A stretch of 64,000 nt of DNA from Perca fluviatilis (GCF_010015445.1 NC_053133.1:1054001-1118000), one strand, 5' to 3'; counted from the stretch's first letter, positions 12,071-23,370 are shown. Made by a program: numbers and translations. Notes: a model not told the origin generated them from the sequence alone.

Positions 12071-12149
12071 TATTTATTTGTAACTGTACAAATTACAATA
12101 TAATGTTGTTTGGATGAATCCTATTAGCCACCAACATGAAGAGAAACTT

Positions 12150-12993
12150 CAGAGGGTAAAACTAGTACTAGGGCTGGGCACTTCTACAAAGTTTTGATCG
12201 ATTATTGTATGATTACTGATTAATTGCGATTAATCGCATTGTTATCTAAAATCAATAATGAATTCAAAGAGTAGTGTATAAGCGCCAATTTTATTTTTAA
12301 ATGTTCTGCCACCATATATGCAAAGAAGTGCCATAACATTTGTTCATGCAAACCTTACTCCATTTTGTTTTTATACAGTGGCAGTTAAATAGAAATGTTT
12401 AGTGTAAATCTCCAGCTTAAACAATGTAGTAAGCAGAAATGCAAAATTAAAACATTGCCCTGCTAGGGCATTCATGTTATCCTGTTTGTTATATATATAA
12501 ATAAAACTGACCACAAAATCCTGAGCCACAATCATAAAATTAAAACAGACAATTTCACGAGGATAAAAGCAGAAACGATTTTTTTCTTTTATCAGGGAGT
12601 AGCTTATAGCTCAGTCTATATCCAGTACCAAATGTCCCTGTTATATCTCCAGTCTATGTCAGGTACAAATGTGTCCCTGTTAGGGGTTTATGGGAGGTGA
12701 AGCACAAGCGTTTCAACATAATATCTCCCCCTCTGTTTCATTACAGTCAGAGCATGTGAATGCATTACTGTTCATCAATATAATGCACTGTAACTCGAGG
12801 TAATTATAGTTTGCAATTGATATCAGTAGTCCCCAAATTAGGAAGTAATACGTTGTAAAAGTTATGCAGCATTTTGGTCCTCTCCTTTTCCTTACAGCTC
12901 GTGTATTCTTCTTGTGATGGTGCATCTTGTAAAATCTTCCCATACCTGCCGTCATTTGTTCGATTCTCAAGAATGTTTCTCAGACCCGACGTC
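12150..12993. other. No gene recognised; repeat remnant up to the gap
   Basis: Starts with a 'CTAGGGCTGGGC' terminus at 12168 and a 'GCGATTAATCGC' palindromic word near 12226, both typical of decayed fish DNA-transposon remnants. The rest is AT-rich. Short open frames extend into the Ns and cannot be judged. Confidence 0.45.
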
Positions 12994-13205
12994 NNNNNNN
13001 NNNNNNNNNNNNNNNNNNNNNNNNNNNNNNNNNNNNNNNNNNNNNNNNNNNNNNNNNNNNNNNNNNNNNNNNNNNNNNNNNNNNNNNNNNNNNNNNNNNN
13101 NNNNNNNNNNNNNNNNNNNNNNNNNNNNNNNNNNNNNNNNNNNNNNNNNNNNNNNNNNNNNNNNNNNNNNNNNNNNNNNNNNNNNNNNNNNNNNNNNNNN
13201 NNNNN
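12994..13205. other. Assembly gap (212 N)
   Basis: A continuous run of N. Nothing can be said about its content. Open frames spanning it are artefacts. The sequence on both sides is CpG-containing. Confidence 1.
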
Positions 13206-13379
13206 CGCGGTGCTACGTATTGCTAGATGACTGACTGGTCTTGCTTGCATGCTTGATCGCGAGTCTATTCTTCACTCAAGCCCAGTTTGAGAAGGACTGT
13301 TCTCCGCCGCGATTTGAAATGCATTTTTGAGAAAAATTCTTGTCTTCTGTTTATATTGGTGTTCTGGGATGCCTAAACG

Positions 13380-13727
13380 TCAGCATCTTTTATTTTGACA
13401 GGACTCCGTCCCATTCCCCAATAAGCCCGTGACTTTTGTGTCACATATTGCTTCCCCAGCGTCCGTCACTGCTATTATATGGGTCATCTGACTCATCTCC
13501 CCTAACTGCAGCAGCCTGGCCTCCACTGCATCCCTGTGTGTGATAGCGATCTTCCTCCAGGTGCTGGGTCCATCTTTAGTCGCAGCTGGCTTTGGGATGC
13601 TCTTTAGTAAAATCTTTTTGCGCAACTCCTTCTTATTAAGTTTTATTTCTTTCTGGGCACCACTCTCAAAGCGTCCTCCCTGACATTTTGCCTTAATGTC
13701 ACTCCAATCATAGAGGACACACCCCAA
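13380..13727 (-). CDS. Unrecognised 115-codon open frame
   Basis: An uninterrupted minus-strand frame starts MGCVLYDWSDIKAK and contains a basic segment (KLNKKELRKKILLK) and a WRKIAITHRDAVEARLLQLG block. It lies 175 bp from the assembly gap. The WSDIKAK opening and basic composition recall the Myb/SANT-like DNA-binding proteins of Harbinger elements, but the tryptophan spacing is not convincing. No promoter or splice sites were assigned. It may be a transposon-derived fragment or a chance frame. Confidence 0.25.
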   Translation of the reverse strand: MGCVLYDWSDIKAKCQGGRFESGAQKEIKLNKKELRKKILLKSIPKPAATKDGPSTWRKIAITHRDAVEARLLQLGEMSQMTHIIAVTDAGEAICDTKVTGLLGNGTESCQNKRC

Positions 13728-15744
13728 AACTAACTATAGACATTCTGATAGGTAAGCCCACGGGCCATAGGCTTATGGGGCCCGCGTGGGTCACTCTAAT
13801 TTGGATTAATCAGCAGCCATGTAGTAATGCGATTAGAGTGATTGACAGAAAACCTGACAAGACTCGGAGGATTTTTGCAGTTCCTACAACATGAACGTTC
13901 CTAGAACCCTTTGTTCTCGTGTTCCGACTGGACCAATTTGGGGATTTTAAGTTCCTCTGGCTGCAGTTCCTGTAGCTCCTTCAGCTCTACTTCAGGGCAG
14001 GGTCTTTTCCCTTTCCCCGTGGTTAGATGGCTGTGATTATAATAACAAAAGGTCAGTTCCTATAGCCACTTGGCCAGTGTGAATACAAATGGCAAAAAAC
14101 GGTTTTGGGGGAGAGTAGTTAGTAGAACTGTTTAGAAGTGGACTGTTCCTATAACTATGTTCCTGTAACTACTTGGTCTGAAAGAGGCTATTTGTGGACC
14201 AGTTGTAGACGAGTACAGGTACAGGCTTCTTGCTGAGGCAGGTGAAAGGGAAATTGCAGTAGTCTAGCCAGGGGTAATATAAAAGTCACGAATGATCATC
14301 TCTAGCTGCCAAAATCTCCAGCTGCTAAAAATATCTTCCAGGCTTGTGAATGGTTTTCATACTTCCCACCAGATCAGTGAGGTCTTGCAGGTAAATAGGA
14401 AGAAGCAGCTCAAAATTGAGGACCAAAGTTGAATACACAGAATAGGGAGGAGCAAAGGGGAGGATGCTAGGCCTGACATCTCTAAGCTTTTCACAAAGAA
14501 GAGGGAGAAAGCCACTGCATTCCTATTTTAAAAGGCTGCCACGTCCAGAAAGGCGCTTAGGAGTGACAATGTTGATGATATCAAACAGAACTTTAGGGTT
14601 GCATTTGCAGAGATGAGGTTAGCAAAATAAGATGCACTTTCGCCTCCTTAACCATATTGTTAAACTCAGGTAAGAGGATTTTTGTGATAGAGGCGTTAAA
14701 CATGGAGCTTGGTGGATTTCCACCCTTTGTTGTTCAGCCCTCCGACATTTGACCGCCGGAAATAGCGAGATGGAGTCATTTAACCAGGGGGGATGAGTTG
14801 ACAGAGGAAACAAGTCTCCTTTATCCTTGGAGCCACTTTATACAAAATGCAATGTGTGTTAAAAGGAGTGGATCCGACAGTTAATATCAGCGGGAGAACA
14901 CAACACTTTGCTTGAGGTCAACAGCTGCACAATCCACGATTTCAACCAAGTGTAAAAACAAGATCAACCTTAAATGTGTGTGGGACCGGACCGCGTGTTA
15001 AAATAAAAAATAAAGCACTACTGCCACTGATTTTTATGTGTCTGGACAATTGTTACTTCATCTTAATTTGTTAGCCTACTTGGTGATTTAAACATGTAGA
15101 TAACCCCTGACCATCTTATGACCTCTGATATTTTCCCTCTATTTCTTTAAACCTTAGTTAGCACAACAGGGATCCCACCATCATACCACCATGAATGAAG
15201 ATTCATGTTTTTTTCCCACTAGTTTATGGCTGGCAATAAAATGATGCACATGTGCTTAATGTGTGTATTGTACGACAATTCTATATTGCTATTTCTTTAG
15301 GCCACTGTCTTCAGTTAGTTTTGTGACATTACAGTAGGCTATCATACTTAAAAAACAAAATTAAAGTATCATACTATAAAACCACGTTGACAATATCTGT
15401 TAAACTGTAAGATTATAATATATTACATTACATTAGATTACAATATTATTTACAAGTATATTGTAATGTATTGTGAACACATTACAATAGAGCAGTTATA
15501 CTGTAAAGCACGCTTATGGTTAAGCTTTTTTACTTTAAAAAGTATTACAGTAAATGTAATGTAAACTGTTAATTGCGGTAACTTACTGCAAAAATACAAT
15601 AAAATCTCTAAATCATTGGAGACCTTTGGCATAGCCACTTAGGAAAGGGAAGGGAGGGCTAAGTAATAAATACATTAGAAATACATACAGTTTAGAAATT
15701 ACATAAATTTACATCATTTAATATTGTAAGTGGCTTTTTCTTTT
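13728..15744. other. No gene recognised (13.7-15.7 kb)
   Basis: A decayed block at about 13860-14180 has repeated 'gttcctat' and 'gttcctgtaact' words. The block at 14220-14840 resembles dispersed non-coding fish repeat sequence ('aattgcagtagtctagccagg'). From 15300 to 15600 the sequence is very AT-rich with short inverted words around 'attacaatattatttac'. No protein motif was found. Confidence 0.45.
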
Positions 15745-15955
15745 TGTGGGGTGCAAATGTTCCAGTTTCTTCCCGAGACTATTTTGCAGAGCCACCATCT
15801 TTGTGACCGTAGCTTCCGCCAAGACAACTTTGATTGGTTCAAGGAAATGCAAACAAGCCAGAGTGTTTTTTTCTCCAATCCTGGAATGTATGTGTAGAGG
15901 AGCCAGACCTTACTCCACGCGCTGTGGAGATAGGTCTGGCAATGCTGGATAATGG
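15745..15955 (+). repeat. Dispersed repeat ending GGTCTGGCAATG, plus copy
   Basis: The copy reads 'gttccagtttcttcccgagactattttgcag', then 'gattggttcaaggaaatgcaaacaagccagag', 'tttctccaatcctggaatg' and 'ccagacctta...gctgtggagataggtctggcaatg'. The last part folds as a hairpin (CCAGACCT / AGGTCTGG arms around a GCGCTG core). The same sequence lies inverted at 17468-17700 and as a fragment at 3484. Confidence 0.75.
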
Positions 15956-16108
15956 CATTATTGACACTATGGGTAATACAGCACCGCCACAGCCATGCTA
16001 TGGTTTTTATCTACATCTATACTGTTTTATCTGTTCATGTCAAAATGTGGGAGTGGAAACAATCTTGTGCTCGTGTAAGTAGATGCAACATCTAAAAATT
16101 AACCATAC

Positions 16109-16109
<1 letters not shown>

Positions 16110-16141
<32 letters not shown>
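16110..16141 (+). repeat. (CA)n microsatellite
   Basis: About 15 uninterrupted CA/AC dinucleotides. Confidence 0.95.
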
Positions 16142-16143
<2 letters not shown>

Positions 16144-16379
16144 TACACAAAGTGTGGTTTTTTTTCCTCTTTGTGCTTAACAAAGTTTTAGCTATGAACC
16201 TACACATTCTTACTGTATATATATTACATATATTTTCCTGGTTTTAAAGGCTGCGTTACAGTAAAAGTGATGTCATTTTCTGAACTTACCAGACTGTTGT
16301 AACTGTTCTATTATTTGCCTTTATCCACTTAGTCATTATATCCACATTACTGATGATTATTTATCAAAAATCTCATTGT

Positions 16380-16466
16380 GTAAATATTTTGTGGAAAGCA
16401 CCAATAGTCAACACTACAATATCGTTTGCGGTATCGTTTGATTTTCTCCATATTGCCCAGCCCTAG
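16380..16466 (-). mobile_element. Terminus of a 'CTAGGGCTGGGCAATAT' MITE
   Basis: Read on the minus strand it begins CTAGGGCTGGGCAATATGG followed by AGAAAATCAAACGATA. This is a very common teleost non-autonomous element end. The opposite terminus was not identified. Confidence 0.55.
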
Positions 16467-16668
16467 TTTGAATCCATTATTTCACTGTTATGCCATTAAA
16501 TAACCCTGTCTCTAGGGGAGACATACTGTATTACTAGGTTACTCTACCTAATACATTTTGAAAGGGAAACCTAATTTCTGCCTGAATAATATTTACTTGC
16601 AAAGTATTTTCAATTGTGAAATTTGCTGAAAGGGGGTGGTCACACAAAACAAAAAGCGTGCTTGTGGA

Positions 16669-16850
16669 GTGCCTGGGTTAACTCACCTGGTGAAGCGAGT
16701 CGCCCATATACAGAGGCTCAGTCCTTATGCAGTGGCCGTGGGTTTGATTCCCGACCTGCAGCCCTTTGCTGCATTTCATACCCCCTCTCTCCCCTTTCAT
16801 TTGTAAAGCTATCCTGTCAAAATAAAGGCCTAAAAGGCCACAAGAAAGAG
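16669..16850 (+). mobile_element. tRNA-derived SINE
   Basis: A-box region GGTTAACTCACCTGGTGAAG, B box GGTTTGATTCCCGACC, then 'tttgctgcatttcataccccctctctcccctttcat' and a tail 'aaataaaggcctaaaaggcc'. It differs from the 19556 copy mainly in the A-box and spacer. Confidence 0.85.
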
Positions 16851-17467
16851 TTGCTTGTGAACATAATTTAAGCATTATGAAGAGGATTAGGGCCAATGTA
16901 AAAAATTATTTGAGTTCTGAGTTTAAGGTCAGAACACAATTTGTTTGTGTACTCGTGGCCCTAATACTGTACCGTAAAAAGCAGCAATTAGGTTTCCCAA
17001 GAAAATATACCTGACCGAACAAGAAGAAGAAGTAGTAATAGTATTTGTAGTAATATAATCAGTGCTTGAAATGGAATTGTTCCTTGTGCTGCACCCGCCA
17101 TATATGCGCTCGCGGCTTTGCTGGTCTGGTGTGCATAATTTGGTGACCGTCAGCTACCATGCCTCCTGTTGGTAGGCGGTGGCACAGTAGCCTACTCCAG
17201 CGACCAAGGGTTATGTTTATCCAATACAATTATCTGTGTTAACAAGGACAATTTAAGCGGTAATTTAAGATATGTGTTCACACAGAGACACGTTAAGTTA
17301 CAGGTGTTTAGGGTTACCTACTCACCACAGGAGGTGTGCGGACCGCAATAAGAAATAAAGGGTACTCATGTGGACGTAAATCAGATGTGCCAATTACTTA
17401 GTATAAATATTAATTTAATTATCTTGTCCATGAACAGTGGACACATCCCCAAAACAAGCATCAGTAT
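16851..17467. other. No gene recognised (16.9-17.5 kb)
   Basis: Contains a possible hAT-type terminus near 17059 ('cagtgcttgaaatgg') and a short CpG-containing stretch near 17090-17160. No matching right end or protein motif was found. Confidence 0.4.
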
Positions 17468-17700
17468 TTTATCAGTCTCACATTGCCAGACCAATCTCCA
17501 CAGCGCTGCGGAGGAAGGTCTGATAACAGAAGCATATAGTCCTAGATAGGAGAAAAAAAGGTCAAGGGTTGTTTGCATTTCTTTAAACCAATCACAATCA
17601 TCTTGGGCTGCACTAAGCTCGGATGCAGTGACAGTATCTCTGCAAAATGGTCTTGGGAAGGAACTTGTTTTAGCTGGAACATTTGCACCCTGCAAAAGAA
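17468..17700 (-). repeat. Dispersed repeat ending GGTCTGGCAATG, minus copy
   Basis: This is the reverse-orientation copy of the repeat at 15745. Its left edge reads TCTCACATTGCCAGACC, then 'aatctccacagcgctgcggaggaaggtctg' (a hairpin), then 'gcatttctttaaaccaatcacaatcatcttggg' and 'ctctgcaaaatggtcttgggaaggaac'. With 15745-15955 it forms an inverted pair about 1.5 kb apart. Confidence 0.75.
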
Positions 17701-17709
17701 CACACCACA

Positions 17710-19555
17710 TACATACCTATTAAATGAAGTTAACTGTTCACACAGTACAGTAAGGTGAGCTATATAAATTAGCTGGATACATGGTTACCAGTGTATCGCG
17801 TCCATAGAAAATCCCTGCCAATAGGTCCCCAAAATGTCCCAGTTGGAGTAAATGCCTCAAACATAATATTTGTACATTTTTACAATCATTCCCCAAACAA
17901 ACCAAGCAGGTCTGCCTTGTCGCCGATCAAAGTTTCTTAAAAACTTGACATTTTCAGCATGTAACGTTGCTCCAGAGGTTCTGGTTAATGTCACTTCGAT
18001 GCGTCCGGGGTTATAATCAAACAAACAAAGCACACGGAAGGTGAGGGACATCTGGGTGGAACTTCTGCCCGCCGTAACTATCCGGTACATGAACAGTCGG
18101 CAATCCAGAGTAGTATTTTATGTGGGGATTCTCTTGAACAAACATACGCCCTGGGGACACAAGCAAACCAGCTCCATTGAGTATTGGTCTCTCTACAACT
18201 TGATCAAAAAAGTCTCTTTATATATTAGAATCAACAATGCAATATCAAATGCACATATACTTTATAGCAGATTCTCTCACACACAGACTTTTCATTCGTG
18301 TCTGTATAGAGACCCTTGATACAATGGTAATTATTTTGCCATGCCGTAGTATAGTTTGGAGGAGCTTGATTGTTTTTCGTTTTCACACTTCTGAGAGCAT
18401 AACTTGCTTGTCTCCACTTTCCCTGCCTTTCACAGAGCCGTATTGCCAGTTAAGCTGGAAGAGAAACTTTTGAGCCTGCTTACATATTCTTCCAGTGTTT
18501 GTGGAGTTAGGTGTGATGAATGGCGACTCGAATATACCACCTATCTGTGTTCAACCTCCACAACAGGGGAGCATTATCACTCTTGTCCTAGCTGGTTGAA
18601 CACACTTCCAGTTTGTTCCAAACATCATTTTGCAAGCCAAACACACTCTGTTCCATCAGATAATGGGGCTGTTTTGTATATGAGATATTGGAATATCAAG
18701 GTGGATCATTACTTCTGCATATTAATACTCTTCCACTGGAGTCCTTTAGAAGTGTAACAAAAGGTTCCTGATTGTTGTACAAACCCACTGGACATTATTT
18801 CCATAATTTGACATTAAGAATTTTCAAAATAAAAATTTAAATAAATTAAAAAGTGAATAAATAGTACTCATTAGCTTGTTAATGAATATCAAAACATTTC
18901 AAAACAGTTTGCAATTAGGTAAAGGATGATTCTTTATGAATCCACTTAACCTTTGAGTTTTTGTTGAAATTGTCTTTACTTCCTCATTAGTCAGATTTCC
19001 ATCCAAATTAAGTGCAAATTCTAACAACATTTTCACACAATCAGCCAAAGAAAAATGCTAATTGATGCATGTTTCCATCCAATGAATATTAGGAGTAGAG
19101 TGCATCGAGTTAAACAGTTTGTGGTGCCATTAAACCATTGCAGAAGAAGACACAACACAATGACATAATTAAAAGGGCTCCAGGCTTCATTACGCGGCTT
19201 CATATGCGTCATGATTAATTTGCACGTCTGTTTCCATTGCATTTTGTTGACAAATTTTGTTAACCTCAGCCAAGTGTAAAAACCTTTCTGCGATATTTCA
19301 ACCTTTTTTCAAACACCCATTCCAAAATTCGTTAATCGTGAAGCGAAATGCATCCCTTTGGGGGTTTGGGGTCCCACAGTTGGCACTGCAATATGTGTAA
19401 AAATAATAACAATGATTGCAAAATCAATAATTTCTTTCTTTCTTCTTCTGACCTTGTCAAAAACCTAACGTGTAGTAAAGCACTGAAGTGACAACCCTTT
19501 CATTTGCCATAAACTGGCACTGTTAAATAAACTGTTAAAGAGTGGAACAAAGTCG
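17710..19555. other. No gene recognised (17.7-19.6 kb)
   Basis: Contains overlapping open frames of 77-117 codons on both strands around 17857-18757. None has a recognisable domain or consistent splice signals. A remnant at about 18990-19300 has 'tttccatccaa' words at both sides and may be a decayed MITE. Confidence 0.4.
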
Positions 19556-19718
19556 GGGGCCTGGGTAGCTCACCTGGTAGAGCATGCACCTATGTACAGA
19601 GGCTCAGTCCAAAATGCAGTGGCCACAGGTTCGGTTCCAACCTGCAGCCCTTTGCTGCATGTCATTCCCCCTCTCTAAGTTGTCCTATCCAATAAAGGCC
19701 TAAACTGCCACAAAAAAA
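19556..19718 (+). mobile_element. tRNA-derived SINE
   Basis: This is the clearest copy in the window. It starts GGGGGCCTGGGTAGCTCACC with TGGTAGAGC (A box), has a B box GGTTCGGTTCC, then 'aacctgcagccctttgctgcatgtcattccccctctc', and ends 'ccaataaaggcctaaactgcc' plus an A-rich tail. It would have been transcribed by RNA polymerase III and mobilised in trans by a LINE. Confidence 0.9.
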
Positions 19719-19869
19719 ATCATCTTAAAAAAAGAGAGTGGAATTAAGTTTATGTAGAAGAGGTAAATGACAGCTATTTGGAACTATATGATTTATATTG
19801 TCAAATAATACAATGAAAACAAAACCGTAGCTACAAGGGCTTACAAAATGCATGTAAAAAGAAAAAGTA

Positions 19870-20600
19870 AAAAAGAATCATTTAAAAATTTAAACAAGCC
19901 AAGAAATCTTACAACAAAGGTATTTGGAGAATCTTGAACAGGGTATTAGGAAACAACACTGTGACTTACCCAATCATTTTATCAATGGCAACAATAAGGT
20001 TATAAAAAGCAGGAGAAGTGGCAAATGAATTTAACTCTTATTTTGTTAAATGTTGTGCCCAATTTGGCAAACGCTATTAATAAAAGTAATGATGCACAAC
20101 TTGAAGGTGGTTGGAGTGGGGACAGTAAAGTGGTATTGCAGCCCATGGTTTTAGGAGAAGTGAGTGAAAATGAAAAAATGAAATAAGATCAATTGTAACA
20201 AAACTCAAGAAAAGACATCAACTGATAGTGATGGGTTGGACATTTGTTATTGTAGTGAAAAAACCGTTGACTGTATACTGAAACCTCTTTCTTATATTTT
20301 CAATCTTTCCTTTTGTACAGGTATAGTTCCTGATAAGATGAAAACAGCAAAGGTCATCCCACTTTTTAAAAGATAAACATAGCCTTACCAACTACAGACC
20401 AGTGTCTCTGCTTTCACCATTTTCAAAGGTGCTTGAAATTGTTTTTGTAAAAAACACTTGATGCTTTTCTTGAAACGACAAATTGTTGAGTGAGAGTCAG
20501 TATGGCTTCCGAACATATCGATCTACAGCCTTAGCATTAATAAAAATAGTAGAAGAGATTACAACTGCAATTGAGTATATTGAGATATACGATTATAGCA
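19870..20600 (+). pseudogene. LINE reverse-transcriptase fragment
   Basis: Upstream, a decayed block reads approximately FNSYFVKCCAQFGKRY, matching the linker before the RT. At about 20320-20580 the translation reads GIVPDKMKTAKVIPLFKR, NYRPVSLLSPFSKVLEI, then LLSESQYGFRTYRSTALAL and IVEEITTAIE. These are RT fingers motifs 0-2 (KTAKVIPLFK, NYRPVSLLSxFSK, QYGFR). The catalytic FADD block is absent because the copy ends near 20600. Two frameshifts and a stop (after LFKR) disable it. The clade is undecided. Confidence 0.8.
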
Positions 20601-20889
20601 AAGTATGTGTTAGATTATAATGCAATGTGAATTCTGTACTGTTCACTTATTTTGCCTTACTTTAGTTACTGTGTGGAAGTGTGGGGGAGCACATATGCAA
20701 CTAACATAGAGCCATTGTTCATTTTACAGAAATGAGCAGTACGAATGTTTGGTCTCTGGAGAGGTTTTAAATATGGGGGTGTCCTGGTGACTGATTTGTT
20801 AAGGCGCATACTACAATGTCTCGATTTTAGCTGGGGACCTTTGTAGCTCTACTATCACTTTCAATTAATAACTAGAACAGCAAGCAGTT

Positions 20890-21055
20890 ATGACGGCCGG
20901 CTGACGACCCGGGGAGCGTGCGAAAGTGGGACCCAAAGCGTGACGGTGGGGATGCAAACGTCACTTAATATCGAGAGGTGTGAGCCACAAGGTCTGTGGT
21001 ACATTGCCATTGCAAATTTCCCATTAACATTGATTGAGTAAAAGGGCCAAAACTG
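20890..21055 (-). repeat. Second copy of the 2100-2245 repeat block
   Basis: Read on the minus strand, this stretch parallels bases 2098-2245: 'tcaatgttaatgg', 'gcaatggcaatgta', 'agaccttg', 'aggtgtgagcc' counterpart and 'cgcacgctccccgg'. It shows that the end of the ~700-bp repeat is dispersed as well as tandem. Confidence 0.65.
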
Positions 21056-21065
21056 GTTTAGTTGA

Positions 21066-21320
21066 CTATGGCTACGTTCACACCGCAAGTTTTAATGCTT
21101 AATTCAGATTTTTTGCTCAGATCTAATTTTTTGTTTGGCTTTTCGTACTGCCGTTTACGGTAAGCATATTGTCTCACTTCCGGTATTCCCGTGTTACGGA
21201 CGCTAGTTTGCCACTCCAGCAAAAACGTACTCAACTGTGCTTTATTGTTTAATTTAGCGGCTATTTGCCTGGATTGCATTTAAACTACACTAGTTATACT
21301 CAAGCACTTATAGTTCTCTT
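21066..21320 (+). mobile_element. Partial hAT-like MITE ('CTACGTTCACACCGC' end)
   Basis: The terminus GGCTACGTTCACACCGC followed by 'taatgcttaattcagattttttgctcagatc' is a recurrent teleost hAT-type non-autonomous end. The right TIR was not found before the next element begins at about 21326. Confidence 0.5.
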
Positions 21321-21325
21321 CTCTT

Positions 21326-21918
21326 ACCGTGGATTTCCACCAGATGCGTATCTGCTGCGGAACGGCTCCGAAACGGCGGCGGAGTCATTTGCTTTCCATT
21401 AAAGTCAGTGTGTGTATTTCCACTGACTGCATAACGGCTGAGTTCTGACTGCGTCCCAGCTCCAGCGGTCCGCAGCCCTCCGCAGCAGATACGCAGAGCT
21501 GCTATTTTTGCCGGATGCCGGAGAGCATCTGCAGCAATTCAGCAAACGGCAGATAGTGCGGGACAGGAAGTCGAGCACAGAAGCAAAATAAAACCTCCGG
21601 TTATTTTTCTAAATAAAATACACCGTGCTCACGGTGGATCATATTTCCCTGCACTACACCTTGAAAACACAGCACAGAGCTGTTTCCCCTCTAGTCCTCT
21701 GGATGGAAACTAACTGGTGGTGGTTTTGTGGTTCTATTCTACGTGAATTCGCGAGTACTTGTGGGTCCTCGTGACTACAGCTGTCAGTCATGGCCGCAGC
21801 CGTGCCGCAACAAATCCGGACGTAGTGGGTATTGACGGATGGCGGAGCACGCAGCAGACACGCAGCGGAGCCGGTCCGCAGCCGTTATGCATCTGGTGGA
21901 AATGTGGAGTTACAGCGA
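21326..21918. mobile_element. MITE with 'TTTCCACCAGATGC' inverted ends
   Basis: The left end reads ATTTCCACCAGATGCGTATC, then TGCTGCGGAACGGCTCCG. The right end reversed reads ATTTCCACCAGATGCATAAC, then GGCTGCGGACCGGCTCCG. The arms therefore agree over about 45 bp. The internal sequence is CpG-rich, without a coding region. No clear TSD was resolved. It is probably hAT-derived. Confidence 0.75.
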
Positions 21919-21954
21919 CTTCCTCGCTGATCTCACAATTATTAAAACGCTGTT

Positions 21955-22435
21955 AGCTACTTTAGCTTAGCCATTAGCAATGGCTAATTCCTCTCCCTCT
22001 CCTGCTCTGTGTGTCAAATGTTTAGCTATTCCTCTGCCTCCTTTAGTGATAAAGATACATGTAATAAATGTAGTTTATCCGCTGCTCTGGAGGGGAGGCT
22101 TACTGGTTTGAGGCCCGGCTCCACACCATGGAATCAAAATCGTATGCTTCCGTAGCCAGCCAGCAACCCGGAGCTGGTGTTGGCCAACATACTGTAGCTT
22201 ATGTTAGCAGTCCCCCGGCAGGCCCCGAGCAGCCGGGCAAGTGGATGACTGTCCAAGGGAAGCGTAGTGCTAGCTCTAAACCGGGGAGTGCACATGACGG
22301 CGGTCGTTCTAAACTGGAGCATCTTCGCCTTTCTCCCCACTCAGTGATACACCCGCTGAGAAGCCAATTCTGGTTACTGGGAGCTCTATACTCTGATGTT
22401 AAACTCAAACTAAAAAGTTATTGTGCTGGGCCCTA
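21955..22435 (+). pseudogene. LINE ORF1 N-terminus (L2-like, esterase type)
   Basis: The translated block shows DKDTCNKCSLSAALEGRLTGL (a CxxC plus coiled-coil-like start), then after a frameshift MESKSYASVASQQPGAGVG, SSPPAGPEQPGKWMTVQGKR and a degenerate esterase start (HPLRSQFWLLGALYSDVKLK, corresponding to the block I region). This is the ORF1 of L2-like fish LINEs, whose C-terminal SGNH esterase should follow. Here the protein stops just after esterase block I, and the sequence runs straight into the ORF2 C-terminus at 22436, so roughly 3 kb of a normal element is missing. Confidence 0.75.
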
Positions 22436-23370
22436 AACACCTCCAAACCTCATTATCCAAAGATATAGTTAATCTGGATGGTATTGCCCTGGCCTCCAGA
22501 AATCTAGGAGTTATTTTTGATCAGGATATATCCTTTAATGCCCACTTAAAACAAACCTCAAGAACAGCCTTTTTCCATCTTCGTAACATTGACAAAATTA
22601 GGCACATGCTGTCTCAAAACAATGCTGAAAAACTAGTCCATGCATTCGTTACTTCCAGGCTGGACTACTGTAATTCCTTACTATCAGGTTGCCCAAATGA
22701 GTCCCATAAGACTCTCTAGCTGATCCAGAATGCTGCAGCACATGTTCTGACAACAACTAAGAAGAGAGATCATATTTCTCCTGTATTAGCTTCTCTACAT
22801 TGGCTTCCTGTAAAATCCAGGAGTGAATTTAAAATCCTTCTCCTGACCTACAAAGCTCTAAATGGTAAAGCACCATCATATCTTGAAGAGCTCATAGTAC
22901 CTTATTGTCCCATGAGAGCACTGCGCTCCCAGAATACAGAGTTACTTGTGGTTCCTAGAGTCTCTAAAAGTAGAATCCTGCTATGCTCTGCTGTGCCCTG
23001 CTACATCCTGTAACGCCCTACAGTGCCCTGCTATGCCATGAACTACTACAAATTCTATTTCTGGTAATTGTTGTCTTTATTATGACTATTATTGCCATTG
23101 TTCATCACACCCCCAACTGGCACCGTCAGATGCCGCCTACCAAGAGCCTGGGTCTGTCCGAGGTTTCTCCCTAAAAGGAATTTTTTTCACCACCCAAGGT
23201 TTCTTCCTAAAATACGTTTTTCTTCACCTAACTGCTACCACACTAAATGCTTGCTCTTGGGGGAATTACTGGAATTGTTGGGTCTTAGTACATTATAGAG
23301 TGTGGTATAGACTTACTCTATCTGTAAAGTGTCCTGAGATAACTCTTGTTAGGGACTGTTCAGTATTTAT
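22423..23370 (+). pseudogene. L2-like LINE ORF2 C-terminus and 3' UTR
   Basis: The translation VNLDGIALASRNLGVIFDQD, then FHLRNIDKIRHMLSQNNAEK, FVTSRLDYCNSLLSGCP, an in-frame stop, LIQNAAAHVLTTTKKRDHIS, LASLHWLPVKSR and TYKALNGKAPSYL is the conserved region C-terminal to the RT of L2-clade LINEs. A 3' UTR follows from about 22985, with repeated 'ccctgctatg' and 'ccctacag' words, GAGGTTTCTCCC and a terminal block near 23300-23370. A related UTR fragment lies at 40490-40672. The direct junction to ORF1 upstream makes this an internally deleted copy. Confidence 0.85.

Noticed and set aside
12804..13250. Open frames spanning the N run
   Set aside because: They are artefacts of translating Ns as unknown residues.
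12168..16466. CTAGGGCTGGGC and its reverse complement at two ends of a 4.3-kb segment
   Set aside because: The sequences just inside the two termini do not match each other and the word is very common in fish MITEs. They are more likely ends of two unrelated elements.
17857..18757. Several 77-117-codon frames on both strands as a host gene
   Set aside because: No domain, no coherent exon chain and mutual overlap on opposite strands.
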